NCBI RefSeq assembly: GCF_019455385.1
Contig: NZ_JACOFR010000002.1
Span: 124,001 to 188,000 of the forward strand
DNA length: 64,000 nucleotides
Direction: 5' to 3'
DNA from: Bradyrhizobium sp. BR 10289
GTDB taxonomy: Bacteria; Pseudomonadota; Alphaproteobacteria; Rhizobiales; Xanthobacteraceae
The translations under genes and the position numbers were made by a program. Below are positions 25,980 through 33,533 of the stretch, one piece after another (positions within the stretch are counted from its first letter, which is position 1; each line of letters opens with the position of its first letter). The notes under the pieces are model-generated. The model searched no databases. It was not told where the DNA came from and saw nothing but the letters and a program-made list of their open reading frames with translations.

Positions 25980-27068
25980 CTACGCACGGAGCAGCACCAG
26001 CGTGGCCTTGCTGGCTTTCTTCGTGGGGTTATCGACTAGCCGGATCTTCTCAGCGGCTAGCAAACGCTCCATGGCATCAGCGAGAGCTTTCGGCGTGTAG
26101 CCCTTGGCTTGAGGGAGCTTGGCGAACTGTGCTGGCGCATAGTTAGTGCCCTTCTGCGCGCCAAAGAACCGGAGTTGCTTAGCTGTCAGATCGAGCAGGT
26201 CGAGGAACATGTCATCGGCCAGCTTGTGGATCAGCGCGAGTTCAACGTCAGTCTTACCACCATCAGGCACGAACACCCCATCCTCGTATCGAACAACAAC
26301 CCTCTCACCGAGCGGGCCGTACTGGTTCTTCTTGAACTCGATCGTGCGCAGGTCACCATCAGAGGTCAGGTAGATCCGGGACCGCACTGAGTTGTGCCAG
26401 GCCGTTGAGCCGGAAAGCCCGGTGCCCGAGTTGATCCCAGTGAGGCTCGGGTGGCTCAGCAGCACCACCGATCCGTTAGCGGCAATGGCGAGCTTCCGTA
26501 GCAGGCTCACAAACTGCCTGACTTGCCCGCGATCGATCTCATTGCCACCGAATACGTCGGCGGAGGTGTCGATCCCGATGTGCTTCGGCCTAATGTCGTT
26601 GGCGGCTTCCAGAAGCCGCTTGTACATGCGCGTGGGCTCGATCTGGCCAGCGCGATCGGGCACGCCTAGCAGGCCGTCTCCTTCGACACAGGAGAACATG
26701 TGCAGGCCGCCCTTGGTCAGTTCTGCGAACGTGGCGCCGTAGTGCTGGCAGATGCTGGCGACGCGCCGGTGCAGTTCGTCTCTGGTGTCCTCGCAGCCCT
26801 GGTAGATGACCGGCCCGGGCTCCGGCAGAGAGCCAAACCAATCGCGCTCCAAGACGTGGGCACAGGCCAACTGAAGCTCAATGATGGACTTGCCGCTACC
26901 GCCTTCGCCGCTGAGCAACGTCACCTGGTGCGCCGGCACACGGTCGCGCACGGCCCATTGCCGCGGCGGGACCGGTGTGATGTCCCAGAGGGACATATCA
27001 ATGAAGTTGAGCGGCTCCAGCGGCTCCTCAGGCGTTTCAGCCTCGAACTTGTCCCACCTCACCGTCAT
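25980..27068 (-). CDS. AAA/RecA-like ATPase (RepA-type replication protein)
   Basis: 362 residues. Walker A GEGGSGKS is at 54-61. GPVIYQGCEDTRDELHRR follows, and Walker B ends in IGIDTSAD (164-171, D167). A sensor-like VVLLSHPSLTG and a C-terminal winged-helix-like tail complete it. This is the AAA_25/RepA type seen beside primases in plasmids, prophages and satellites, where it acts as a replicative helicase or loader. ATG overlaps the primase stop (ATGA), so the two are coupled. Confidence 0.82.
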   Translation of the reverse strand: MTVRWDKFEAETPEEPLEPLNFIDMSLWDITPVPPRQWAVRDRVPAHQVTLLSGEGGSGKSIIELQLACAHVLERDWFGSLPEPGPVIYQGCEDTRDELHRRVASICQHYGATFAELTKGGLHMFSCVEGDGLLGVPDRAGQIEPTRMYKRLLEAANDIRPKHIGIDTSADVFGGNEIDRGQVRQFVSLLRKLAIAANGSVVLLSHPSLTGINSGTGLSGSTAWHNSVRSRIYLTSDGDLRTIEFKKNQYGPLGERVVVRYEDGVFVPDGGKTDVELALIHKLADDMFLDLLDLTAKQLRFFGAQKGTNYAPAQFAKLPQAKGYTPKALADAMERLLAAEKIRLVDNPTKKASKATLVLLRA

Positions 27069-27931
27069 GCACGGGCCCTCGCACTCTGGAGGGTTCGGAC
27101 AATCTCGCGATCAGAGAGTCCGGCGTGAAGGGCAGCATCGAACAGGGCTGCGAAGGCACGATCCCCCTCGGTAGAGGGCACCTCTTTTTCAACAACCATC
27201 TCTACGACGCGCATGGCGCCCCAAAATAGGACCTTGTTGCGATCACCCTCCGTCGTTGTCGCAACCCGGTTGAGGATGCCCTGGATGCGCGCGATCGGGT
27301 GTGCAGAGGATCGATAGGCTGACAGTGTCAAACCGTTTGACACCTGCTCGCGCGGCTTTGGCCGCAACATCGCATAGAGCCAGTCTGGAGCGTCAGCGAA
27401 GTTGAAGAAGTCCAACGGCTCAGAGATCTCATACGCCTTGCCGTCGAGCCGCCTCGAGGGCGGCGCGATGACGTATCCGCCGGCACCACGCACATTGATG
27501 CCGGTGCCGGTGATATTGCCCTCGCTGTTCGTCAGGGGTCGATCGGCACGCCATCTGAAGATCAGATGCTGGCCCCCGCCTGGGGTGACGTGAGTATGTG
27601 TCGGTGGGCAGCCATGCTTCAGTTTCAGCGCCGCCCAGTTAGCTCGGCCGTCTGGATCCCCCGGGCTCTTTGGCGCATCGGGATCGATGGCCCAGATCGC
27701 GGAGGCCGGGCCGCAGGCAACGCCGATCATCGCCGTTGGCCAGGTGCTCCACCACGCCTTGATCTGTTCCGGGTCAACCGTTGCCTTCTTCACGCCCCCG
27801 GTGCCGGGGATGTACTTGCCGTTGGCGTCCTTGTCGCGGCCGACCAGCGGCGCCTTGTTGCCCTGCTTGCACGGGAAGACGTGCCACCCGCGCTGCGCAT
27901 AGTCGAGCGCAAACTCCATCATGGATTTCAT
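27065..27931 (-). CDS. Primase-polymerase (bifunctional DNA primase/polymerase, N-terminal domain type)
   Basis: 288 residues from the ATG at 27931 (MKSMMEFALDYAQRGWHVFP). The prim-pol fold signature is complete: GWHVFPCKQGNKAP, the metal-binding AIDPDA (D83, D85), then PGGGQHLIFRW with H122, and GINVRGAGGYVIAPPS. The C-terminal part is a short helical extension. With the ATPase it would replicate the element independently of the host origin. An open frame continues upstream, but that would run over the coupled gene at 27928-28122. Confidence 0.85.
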   Translation of the reverse strand: MKSMMEFALDYAQRGWHVFPCKQGNKAPLVGRDKDANGKYIPGTGGVKKATVDPEQIKAWWSTWPTAMIGVACGPASAIWAIDPDAPKSPGDPDGRANWAALKLKHGCPPTHTHVTPGGGQHLIFRWRADRPLTNSEGNITGTGINVRGAGGYVIAPPSRRLDGKAYEISEPLDFFNFADAPDWLYAMLRPKPREQVSNGLTLSAYRSSAHPIARIQGILNRVATTTEGDRNKVLFWGAMRVVEMVVEKEVPSTEGDRAFAALFDAALHAGLSDREIVRTLQSARARA

Positions 27932-28122
27932 CGCGCCACCCCATAGGCAAGCCGAGCAACCGTGATCGCCGTGGCATAGGTGAGCGCATGCAGGCGCTGC
28001 AAACGAGACGCTTGAAGTTGAGCTAGGAGCGAGGTAAATTCCGGGTCGATCTTGCCAGCCGCGAGAGAGACTTCCGGAACGCCCCGCGGTTGCGACGCGG
28101 GGCTTTCCATTTCCGCCAGCAT
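27928..28122 (-). CDS. Small hypothetical protein upstream of the primase
   Basis: 64 residues (MLAEMESPASQPRGVPEVSL) with a helical second half (LLAQLQASRLQRLHALTYAT). It begins directly after the AlpA-like gene's stop (TGA then ATG) and overlaps the primase start by four bases (ATGA). No domain recognised. Kept because of this packing. Confidence 0.5.
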   Translation of the reverse strand: MLAEMESPASQPRGVPEVSLAAGKIDPEFTSLLAQLQASRLQRLHALTYATAITVARLAYGVAR

Positions 28123-28350
28123 TCAGCCCGCCCTCCCCGCATCCCATGCATCGAGATCCGCGGCGTCCCAGTAACGACGTCCGTTGATCTTCCTGGGGGC
28201 AGGGAAGCTGTTGTTCTTCAACCAGCGCCAGAGCGTCATGTCGCTAATGTTGCCATAACGCTGGCGAACCTGCGCGGCGCTGAGGTAGAGCTTGCTGGGA
28301 GAGAAGATGGGGGCCGCCGATGGCGGCGGGTCAACTTGAAGGGTCTGCAT
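28123..28350 (-). CDS. AlpA/excisionase-like DNA-binding protein
   Basis: 75 residues. SPSKLYLSAAQVRQRYGNIS followed by LWRWLKNNSFPAPRKINGRR is the helix-turn-helix/winged helix of AlpA and MerR-type excisionases. In P4-like and Gram-negative PICI satellites an AlpA protein switches on excision and replication. It is the first gene of the leftward replication operon (alpA-hypothetical-primase-ATPase). Confidence 0.82.
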   Translation of the reverse strand: MQTLQVDPPPSAAPIFSPSKLYLSAAQVRQRYGNISDMTLWRWLKNNSFPAPRKINGRRYWDAADLDAWDAGRAG

Positions 28351-28426
28351 ATCGCGTGTCCTTTCGTTAGAGCACGCGATGTATTTGGGCGATTTCTATC
28401 TGGCGGTCGCCATGGTTGAAATCCCG

Positions 28427-28870
28427 CTACTTAGCGCGGGATTCCCCTTTCCCCCTCTTCCGGCGTGTGCCTCCATCACCTCCACGGATCTTGCTCCGCA
28501 ATGCTTTTCTGTGTGCAAGACCGAGGGATTTTTCCTTCGCCACCTCGGCCAATGCTTCCTCCAGCCCTAAGCCCTTGCGGCGGTGATAGCGGTACAACTT
28601 GAGGGAATCGTTCCAGTCGGCCTCGGCTGCTGTCATTCGGTACGCTGGTGTGCGTGGCCGGCTTTTAGGTCGACGCAAATTGTACCGATCGAGAAGGTCC
28701 GCAATCAACTCTCGAGCTTCGGGACCCGGAACACTCTCAGATCGCAAAAGATCGATTAATGGCGCCTTGTCCCCGGCATCTGCTGCTTCGACGGCGGCCC
28801 GCCAAGGAAGATATGCCTTGATCGCATCGCGCGGTTTGCCTCTGAACCAATCGATCCGCTCCTCCGCCAT
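28427..28870 (-). CDS. Hypothetical basic helical protein next to the integrase
   Basis: 147 residues (MAEERIDWFRGKPRDAIKAY), helical throughout, ending in a strongly basic tail (GGTRRKRGKGESRAK). The central segment AADAGDKAPLIDLLRSESVP and LIADLLDRYNLRRPKS resemble small phage proteins of unknown role. It starts two bases after the integrase stop, so the two are probably translated from one mRNA. Confidence 0.55.
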   Translation of the reverse strand: MAEERIDWFRGKPRDAIKAYLPWRAAVEAADAGDKAPLIDLLRSESVPGPEARELIADLLDRYNLRRPKSRPRTPAYRMTAAEADWNDSLKLYRYHRRKGLGLEEALAEVAKEKSLGLAHRKALRSKIRGGDGGTRRKRGKGESRAK

Positions 28871-28872
28871 GG

Positions 28873-30141
28873 CTAGCCTCTCATCGCCACGACATTGGAA
28901 GCCGGCGGGTTGAGGATGAGCTCGACCAGCCCAGCCAGCGCTTCAAAGGCCTGCCGCTTCTCGTCGAGGTATTCATAGCGGTCGTATGTCTCCCTGACGC
29001 CGCCTATGACGTGTCCCAGAGCCCGCTCGGCGTGATCGGTTGGCACCCTCGCCCGGCTCATCAGCGACCGAGCCGTGCGGCGCAGGTCATGCAGCCGCCA
29101 GCTCGGCATCGGCTCGCGGCCGTCTGCCTTCCGGATCTTGGCGATTGCGGCGTCCAGGTCACGCTTGGCCTTGCTGAACCCGCTGAAGGGCTTGGCGCCG
29201 TCCGTGGTTGAGAAAACGAACCAGGAATTGCCGGTGACGCCCTTGGGCTTCTCGCCAATCAGCGCCTTCGCGGCAGCCGTCAGGGGCACGACATGGTCCA
29301 GCTTGGTCTTGTAGCGCTCGCCCGGGATAGTCCACAGGTCGCCGTCGATCTCGATCGAGTGCATCCGTGACGACTCCGTCCTGCGGGTGGCCGTCAGCAA
29401 GAGCGACTTGACATATCGAGCATAGCACGTCGGTTCGGTGACCTGCTCGAGCCCGGCCCATACGTCGCGGATCTCTTCGTCAGAGAGAACGCGCTTCCCT
29501 GCCCGATCCTTGGTCTTGGTCCGAGCCATGCCTTTGACGATCGGGGAATTGAACTCGTCATCCCGCGAGGCGTACCAGTTGAAGGCCTTCCGCACATAGG
29601 CCAGGGTCCTGTCCGCCATAACCGGCCCACTCTCGTCCTCGATGTCGTCGAGCATTTCCACGACGTGAGAGCGCTTGAGCTCATAGACGCTATAGTCGCC
29701 GATGTCCGGCTTCACGAGGCGGTCGAAAGTGCTCTCATACTGATCGGCACTCCGGAGATTGGGCTTGGCATAGCGCTCGATGAACTGATCAAGGACATGG
29801 GAGACGGTCTTATTGGCCTTTGCCTCCTTGCGCTTCTTCTCGGTTACCGGGTCGGTTCCCCGCTGCACCTTCACAGCCGCCGTGCTGGCCCGGTCCTTGG
29901 CCTCCGCGAGGCTCAGCGCCGGCAGGGTGCTGGTGGCCTCCTCTGTCTGCCCCTCGGCTTCCGGATTAAAGGTCCCCAGCGTCAGCTTCCGGCTCTTGCC
30001 GTCGATCCGGTATCGGAAGGCCCAGCTCTTGGCGCCGCTCGGCTGGATCACGAGGTACAGCCCGTCGCCGATGTGGCGCTCCACCCGCTTGTCGGGATCG
30101 GCCTTCAACTTTCTGATTGCTTGGTCGGTGAGCTTGGCCAT
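28873..30141 (-). CDS. Tyrosine recombinase / integrase, P4-type
   Basis: 422 residues. An N-terminal DUF4102-like arm-binding domain (GDGLYLVIQPSGAKSWAFRY, 26-45) is followed by a core-binding domain (about 110-205) and a catalytic domain. Catalytic residues are all visible: R253 (ATRRTE), H351 and R354 (LHDLRR), H377 (LGHV) and nucleophile Y386 (ETYDRY, nine residues after H377). This class inserts islands into the 3' ends of tRNA genes. It lies 160 bp inside the right att copy, and the intact catalytic set suggests the element may still move. Confidence 0.93.
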   Translation of the reverse strand: MAKLTDQAIRKLKADPDKRVERHIGDGLYLVIQPSGAKSWAFRYRIDGKSRKLTLGTFNPEAEGQTEEATSTLPALSLAEAKDRASTAAVKVQRGTDPVTEKKRKEAKANKTVSHVLDQFIERYAKPNLRSADQYESTFDRLVKPDIGDYSVYELKRSHVVEMLDDIEDESGPVMADRTLAYVRKAFNWYASRDDEFNSPIVKGMARTKTKDRAGKRVLSDEEIRDVWAGLEQVTEPTCYARYVKSLLLTATRRTESSRMHSIEIDGDLWTIPGERYKTKLDHVVPLTAAAKALIGEKPKGVTGNSWFVFSTTDGAKPFSGFSKAKRDLDAAIAKIRKADGREPMPSWRLHDLRRTARSLMSRARVPTDHAERALGHVIGGVRETYDRYEYLDEKRQAFEALAGLVELILNPPASNVVAMRG

Positions 30142-30162
30142 GACTTCCTCGGGGTAGTTGAT

Positions 30163-30199
30163 GGGGTAACATCAAGGGCCGGTTAGAGGATGTTACCCC
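30163..30199. promoter_or_regulatory. Inverted GGGGTAACAT / ATGTTACCCC pair before the integrase gene
   Basis: GGGGTAACAT (30163-30172) and ATGTTACCCC (30190-30199) form a perfect 10-bp inverted repeat with a 17-base centre, starting 21 bp before the integrase ATG. A further GTTACCCC lies at 30288-30295. The same element occurs before the terminase operon (25553-25562). It may be an operator for an element-encoded regulator, or integrase arm sites. Confidence 0.65.
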
Positions 30200-30302
30200 T
30201 TGTGGGGTATCAACATCTAACTTTCACGTTATCTCTAGCATTTATAGAGGAATTTGTCACTGACCACGTGACGCAGTGTTGGGGTGTGTTACCCCTGTTT
30301 CC

Positions 30303-30350
30303 TGACTTTTAATCACGGGGTCCTGGGTTCGAGCCCCAGCGCGCTCACCA
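30303..30350 (+). repeat. Right attachment site (duplicate of the tRNA-Lys 3' end)
   Basis: 48 bases identical to 17730-17777, from the anticodon stem to CCA. It lacks the 5' half of a tRNA, so it is not a gene. Confidence 0.92.
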
Positions 30351-30683
30351 GTACGCACCTGAATATGTGATCTAATTTGTAAATGGCGATCAGCCTCCGG
30401 GCTCCCTTATACCGACGGGGACCCGCCGGGGACCCGAAGACTGCCAACTAAGCTTTGGACCAGCCTACCCCTTTCACGTGCTCGCACTAATCCCGCTCGT
30501 GATCGGCTGCTTTCTTTACTCGACCCTCTTGTCGCGACGGATTTGCAGCCGCCCTTACAGCCAGAGACGGTTGATCGGCGCGGAACGCGAGCTGGACGGA
30601 TCTCTCTTTCCTCGCCCGTTGACCGAGCTCACTAGCTACTCTATATAGGGCTATGTAGATATACAGAATAATGGAGTGGGCCT
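30351..30683. other. Intergenic region between the right att site and the PadR gene
   Basis: No gene is seen in these 333 bases. A tandem CGGGGACCCGC/CGGGGACCCG repeat lies near 30417-30437. The last 50 bases are AT-rich (CTATATAGGGCTATGTAGAT, then ATACAGAATAATGGAG) and look like a promoter with overlapping inverted elements, suitable for autorepression by the PadR protein that follows. Confidence 0.5.
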
Positions 30684-31007
30684 ATGGTGAAACGGCAGCG
30701 TCAAGACCCCAGGCTCTCCCACCAAGCATTGCGCGTCCTAAAGGTTTTCCTTGAAGGGCCACGCGAAGGACTTGCCGGGTCCGATATCTGGAAAACACTC
30801 GGGCTCTTTACCGGAACGGTCTACCCGCTCCTCCTCCGCTTCGAGAACGCGGGCTGGCTCACAAGCACGTGGGAGTTGTTGCCGCCGGAAACCCTCGCGC
30901 GCCCACGCAAGCGCATCTATCAGCTCACGCCGACCGGCTACAACAAAGCACGGGAAGCGCTGGCCACCCTCGAGGTCGAAGTTGGGAGCCCGTCATGGAA
31001 ATTCTGA
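30684..31007 (+). CDS. PadR-family transcriptional regulator
   Basis: 107 residues with the PadR winged helix: SHQALRVLKVFLEGPREGLA, GSDIWKTLGLFTGTVYPLLL, RFENAGWLTSTWE and the wing/anchor RPRKRIYQLTPTGYNKAREA. It lacks the long C-terminal dimer helix of larger members. Its end overlaps the next gene by 13 bp. PadR genes of this size often precede a membrane-protein gene, as here. Confidence 0.85.
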   Translation: MVKRQRQDPRLSHQALRVLKVFLEGPREGLAGSDIWKTLGLFTGTVYPLLLRFENAGWLTSTWELLPPETLARPRKRIYQLTPTGYNKAREALATLEVEVGSPSWKF

Positions 31008-31792
31008 TCTCGGTAGTAATCGGCTTGGCGCTGATGGAGTTGTACGCTTGGCTTGACCCACTCGCGAAGTGGATCGTCAAGTTGGTCGCGAGATCCCTTC
31101 CCGACGGTGCTCAAGCCGATTTCATTGAGCAATTCACAGCGGACCTGGATGCCCTGCCCAATTCACTGGCCAAACTCTTCTATGCTGTACGCGACTGCGC
31201 GCTTTCGAGGAAAAGCATTCAAGAAGCTGCCTACAGAAACGTTTTGTCAGAAGTCACTGATCAGTACGAATCGCTTTTCGAGAAAATCGCGCGCATTGAG
31301 CCAGCAATCGATGAATCACGTGTGAGTTTCGATCGAGGATGGGGCACCGCCCTAAAGTTCGTTGAAATCGTCGCTGACTCTTCGCGTACGCTGAAAACAA
31401 GGCTGAAGCCAAATGATCCCGCAGCACAGCTCGCGGTTGAAAATTTTGACAAGGTCTGTGCGCCCCTGGTTGAATACTTTTCGCTCATCGAAGCAACGTT
31501 TGAGCGGAACGTTGCGGCGATCAGGGCACACGCCGAATTGATCGCGCAGCCGTATTCGACCTTAAGGCCATTGATTTCGAGGCTTCGAGAACGGCTCTAC
31601 GATCCGCGACCTTTGGAAGATGAGGATGAGCGCCTTTTTTCTGAAGTAGCGCGGGTGACAACGGAGTTGGCTGAGCGTTCGAAGCTAACGCTTCCGAAAT
31701 TGGAAAGCTTTCCGCCCCGACCGGACGAGTTTACCGATCAGCTGAAAGCAGTCGGACGTGCCTCCGACGAGGCACTACGCGCCTTATCCTAA
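30995..31792 (+). CDS. Membrane-anchored helical protein paired with PadR
   Basis: 265 residues from the ATG at 30995. The N-terminus (ISVVIGLALMELYAWLDPLA, residues 5-24, then KWIVKLVARSLP and FTADLDALPNSLAKLFYAVR) matches the short membrane protein that commonly follows a PadR gene. Residues 90-265 are an added, strongly helical part with long heptad-like segments. The usual partner proteins are shorter, so this is an extended version. Function unknown. AT-richer codon use than the core genome. Confidence 0.65.
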   Translation: MEILISVVIGLALMELYAWLDPLAKWIVKLVARSLPDGAQADFIEQFTADLDALPNSLAKLFYAVRDCALSRKSIQEAAYRNVLSEVTDQYESLFEKIARIEPAIDESRVSFDRGWGTALKFVEIVADSSRTLKTRLKPNDPAAQLAVENFDKVCAPLVEYFSLIEATFERNVAAIRAHAELIAQPYSTLRPLISRLRERLYDPRPLEDEDERLFSEVARVTTELAERSKLTLPKLESFPPRPDEFTDQLKAVGRASDEALRALS

Positions 31793-31810
31793 CTTTCGTC
31801 CTTGGCACCC

Positions 31811-31846
31811 TTAGTGCCCGCTGGCGTTAGAGCCATCGGGCACTAA
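31811..31846 (+). terminator. Hairpin after the PadR-partner gene
   Basis: TTAGTGCCCG and CGGGCACTAA are perfect 10-bp arms around a 16-base loop, 18 bp after the stop codon. No T-run, but position and stem strength suggest a transcript end. Confidence 0.55.
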
Positions 31847-31928
31847 CCTCTCCGCACCCACGAGGCGCAGTAGCTCGCGTGCGTTCCAAGCCACCAGACT
31901 ATCCGCAACCTCTCTCTGGAGTTACCTA

Positions 31929-32183
31929 ATGAACATTGAACCGGCCTCTCTGAATGCCGTCGAGAAGAAGGCTTATGAACTGCTGAAGCCTCGCCTTGCA
32001 AATTTAGGATCCATTGTTGTCCTGAAGGAGGAGAATGATCGGATCCGCATTGATGTCATTTCCCCCCATCACTTTCAGCGCACTGCTGCAGAGCTTGAAG
32101 TGGTGGCCGGTGAAATCGGCCAGGCGACCTCGTGCTCGGTTGACGTGAGATTGACCACTCAGTGGCCCTCGAAGGATCTCTGA
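31929..32183 (+). CDS. Small hypothetical protein
   Basis: 84 residues (MNIEPASLNAVEKKAYELLK). A helix is followed by alternating hydrophobic strands (GSIVVLKEENDRIRIDVISP) and VDVRLTTQWPSKDL. No family recognised. Stop overlaps the ATG of the next tiny gene (TGATG), so they form a pair. Confidence 0.55.
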   Translation: MNIEPASLNAVEKKAYELLKPRLANLGSIVVLKEENDRIRIDVISPHHFQRTAAELEVVAGEIGQATSCSVDVRLTTQWPSKDL

Positions 32184-32335
32184 TGAGGCAATTCGATCAC
32201 CTAACCCTGGCCGAGCTCGATATAGAGATACGAAAGATCGAGCACGAGCCTGATCCAACGCCATCTCAACGGGCGCGCCTGGAAGAGATGAGAGCGGCCC
32301 TCGATCGCCGAAAGGCCTCGGCTCAGGGCAAGTAG
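32183..32335 (+). CDS. Very small hypothetical protein (50 residues)
   Basis: Starts MRQFDHLTLAELDIEIRKIE and ends KASAQGK at a TAG (32333-32335). One continuous amphipathic helix pair rich in Glu and Arg. The ATG shares bases with the preceding stop (TGATG), typical of translational coupling. No recognised family. Confidence 0.5.
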   Translation: MRQFDHLTLAELDIEIRKIEHEPDPTPSQRARLEEMRAALDRRKASAQGK

Positions 32336-32419
32336 CGCGCGACGGAAGCAGCGCGCTGCTGCTCGTTGCCGCTTTAGTCGCCGGCGGAGCGTCATTAGCC
32401 GCTGCCGGTCGCGTTTCCT

Positions 32420-32640
32420 GTGGGCTCAGCGCGCGCTTCATGGGGCCCACCTCCTCGATTGCCTTCAGGACGGCCTCGCGTTCGGACTCCGGTTACCGCG
32501 AGAACTTGTCGATAAGGCTGTCGAGCTTCGCGCCCCTAACCTGCCGCGGCGCACATCCGTCATGATCTGCAAGCCCTTCAGATCGCCGCAGAGCATCCAA
32601 TCGAAATTGATGCGTCTCGTCAGATTAGGTTCCGTCTTAC
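32420..32640 (-). pseudogene. Remnant of a phage/plasmid-type regulator gene, frameshifted and interrupted
   Basis: Reading leftward, one frame gives RRINFDWMLCGDLKGLQIM, which resembles the end of a helix-turn-helix (XRE/Cro-like) regulator. The next frame gives KLDSLIDKFSR, a stop, then PESEREAVLKAIEEVGPMKR. Reading them as one protein needs one frameshift and one nonsense change. No intact N-terminal part is present. The region also explains the otherwise gene-free 32336-32653 stretch. Confidence 0.45.
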
Positions 32641-32653
32641 ATCGCGTGCTCGA

Positions 32654-33400
32654 TTAGGGTTTGCGAGCCTCGACGATGCGCAGGAGATGCGTCGCAAGGA
32701 GAACTTGCTCCTGTGCTTCACGATGATCAGTCAGGTTGATCGTGCGATGCGAGTGCGGGTTCTTGTAAGAGCCGATGGCTCCCGCGAACAAATGCGCGAG
32801 CGCTTCGCGTTCACCCTCGGGCTGTGTCAGATCAGTCAGGGGTCCAGCTTTCGGATCGAAGGCCTTTTGCATTAGAGCGACGCCAATGTCTGCCGGCTGG
32901 TACCCTCCCGCCTCACGCACTGCGACCTCGACGGCCTTAAACGCAGCGAAGACAGCTTCGTCGAGTTCGCCGCGCAACATCGCCGAGTACACTTTCTTTG
33001 CGATCGAGGGGTGAAGTAACGACTTCGGGAATTCGCGCGCCGCCCGAATGCGGTCGAAGTCCTCCTTCGAGCCGACGCTTTCGCCGTCGGAAGTCAGTAC
33101 CATCCAACCGTTGCGGCCGTTCGTGTCGGGAGCCGGCATGATGTACCCCTCGCGCGAGAGGTAGGCCCATGTCTCGTTGAGCAACGCCTCGACCCGCGCC
33201 TTCGTGTGATACGGGTAGCCGTACTCGTTGGCTGAGGTCATGCCGGTGCCGACTGTTACTTGGGGCACGCTGTCAGGCCAGAACATGTTGCCTGACTGCC
33301 GGCGCACTTTTGCCAACTGCAGCAGGATCGGAGCAAGTTCATCGGGAGCCAGTTCCAGCAAAGCCTCAGGCGTCGGGAATAGCGTAAACAGGGTATCCAT
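32654..33400 (-). CDS. TIGR02391 (Ymh-like) family protein, HEPN-like
   Basis: 248 residues from the ATG at 33400 (MDTLFTLFPTPEALLELAPD). Residues 1-125 look like a substrate or DNA-binding region (NEYGYPYHTKARVEALLNET, then GWMVLTSDGESV). Residues about 128-245 match the TIGR02391 domain: LLHPSIAKKVYSAMLRGELD, AFKAVEVAVREAGGY, GVALMQKAFDP, LAHLFAGAIGSYKNPHSH. The last motif is the place of the R-x4-6-H pair of HEPN ribonucleases, but lysine K213 replaces the usual arginine (KNPHSH, 213-218). Divergent from the next gene. A defence role is inferred. Confidence 0.75.
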   Translation of the reverse strand: MDTLFTLFPTPEALLELAPDELAPILLQLAKVRRQSGNMFWPDSVPQVTVGTGMTSANEYGYPYHTKARVEALLNETWAYLSREGYIMPAPDTNGRNGWMVLTSDGESVGSKEDFDRIRAAREFPKSLLHPSIAKKVYSAMLRGELDEAVFAAFKAVEVAVREAGGYQPADIGVALMQKAFDPKAGPLTDLTQPEGEREALAHLFAGAIGSYKNPHSHRTINLTDHREAQEQVLLATHLLRIVEARKP

Positions 33401-33533
33401 GGTCGCATCCTTGCGATGGCTCACGCGTAAGGTCTGAGAACAAATAATAAACAACCTTTAGGTCTGGGCACTCGAAACGTTTACGAAAATTTCAGCAACC
33501 GGAAGCAACACCTTTCCGAAGGCTACTTCAGTC

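Larger units (their letters stand above)
17730..30350. mobile_element. Integrated phage-satellite-like element (PICI-like) at tRNA-Lys, 12.6 kb including both att copies
   Basis: Bounded by a 48-bp perfect direct repeat of the tRNA-Lys 3' end. From right to left it holds a tyrosine integrase, a hypothetical gene, an AlpA-like regulator, a primase-polymerase and an AAA ATPase. A second leftward operon follows, with a small RHH regulator, small terminase subunit, six unknown proteins and a tail-spike-like protein. Cargo genes lie next to the tRNA: RHH operon, TIR protein and small proteins. No large terminase, portal, capsid, tail-tube or lysis gene is recognisable. Size and int-alpA-primase-terS content match phage-inducible chromosomal islands better than an intact prophage. 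A decayed prophage is the alternative. Confidence 0.75.

Noticed and set aside
25722..26146. Several open frames of 70-130 codons on both strands near 25.7-26.1 kb
   Set aside because: They overlap one another and the end of the ATPase gene, are Pro/Arg rich, and none has a recognisable domain. The GC-rich intergenic sequence explains them.
30303..30350. Second tRNA-Lys gene
   Set aside because: Only the 3' 48 bases are present. No acceptor 5' strand or D arm precedes it, so it is an att duplicate.
17730..30350. Complete prophage
   Set aside because: At 12.6 kb, with no recognisable portal, capsid, TerL, tube, holin or endolysin, it cannot encode a virion by itself.
32004..32450. A 148-codon minus-strand ORF starting MGPMKRALSPQETR with a GAGGAGGT ribosome-like site
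   Set aside because: Most of it is antisense to two coupled small genes. Its start segment continues an upstream reading frame (SEREAVLKAIEEVGPMKR) and is better read as part of the broken regulator gene.
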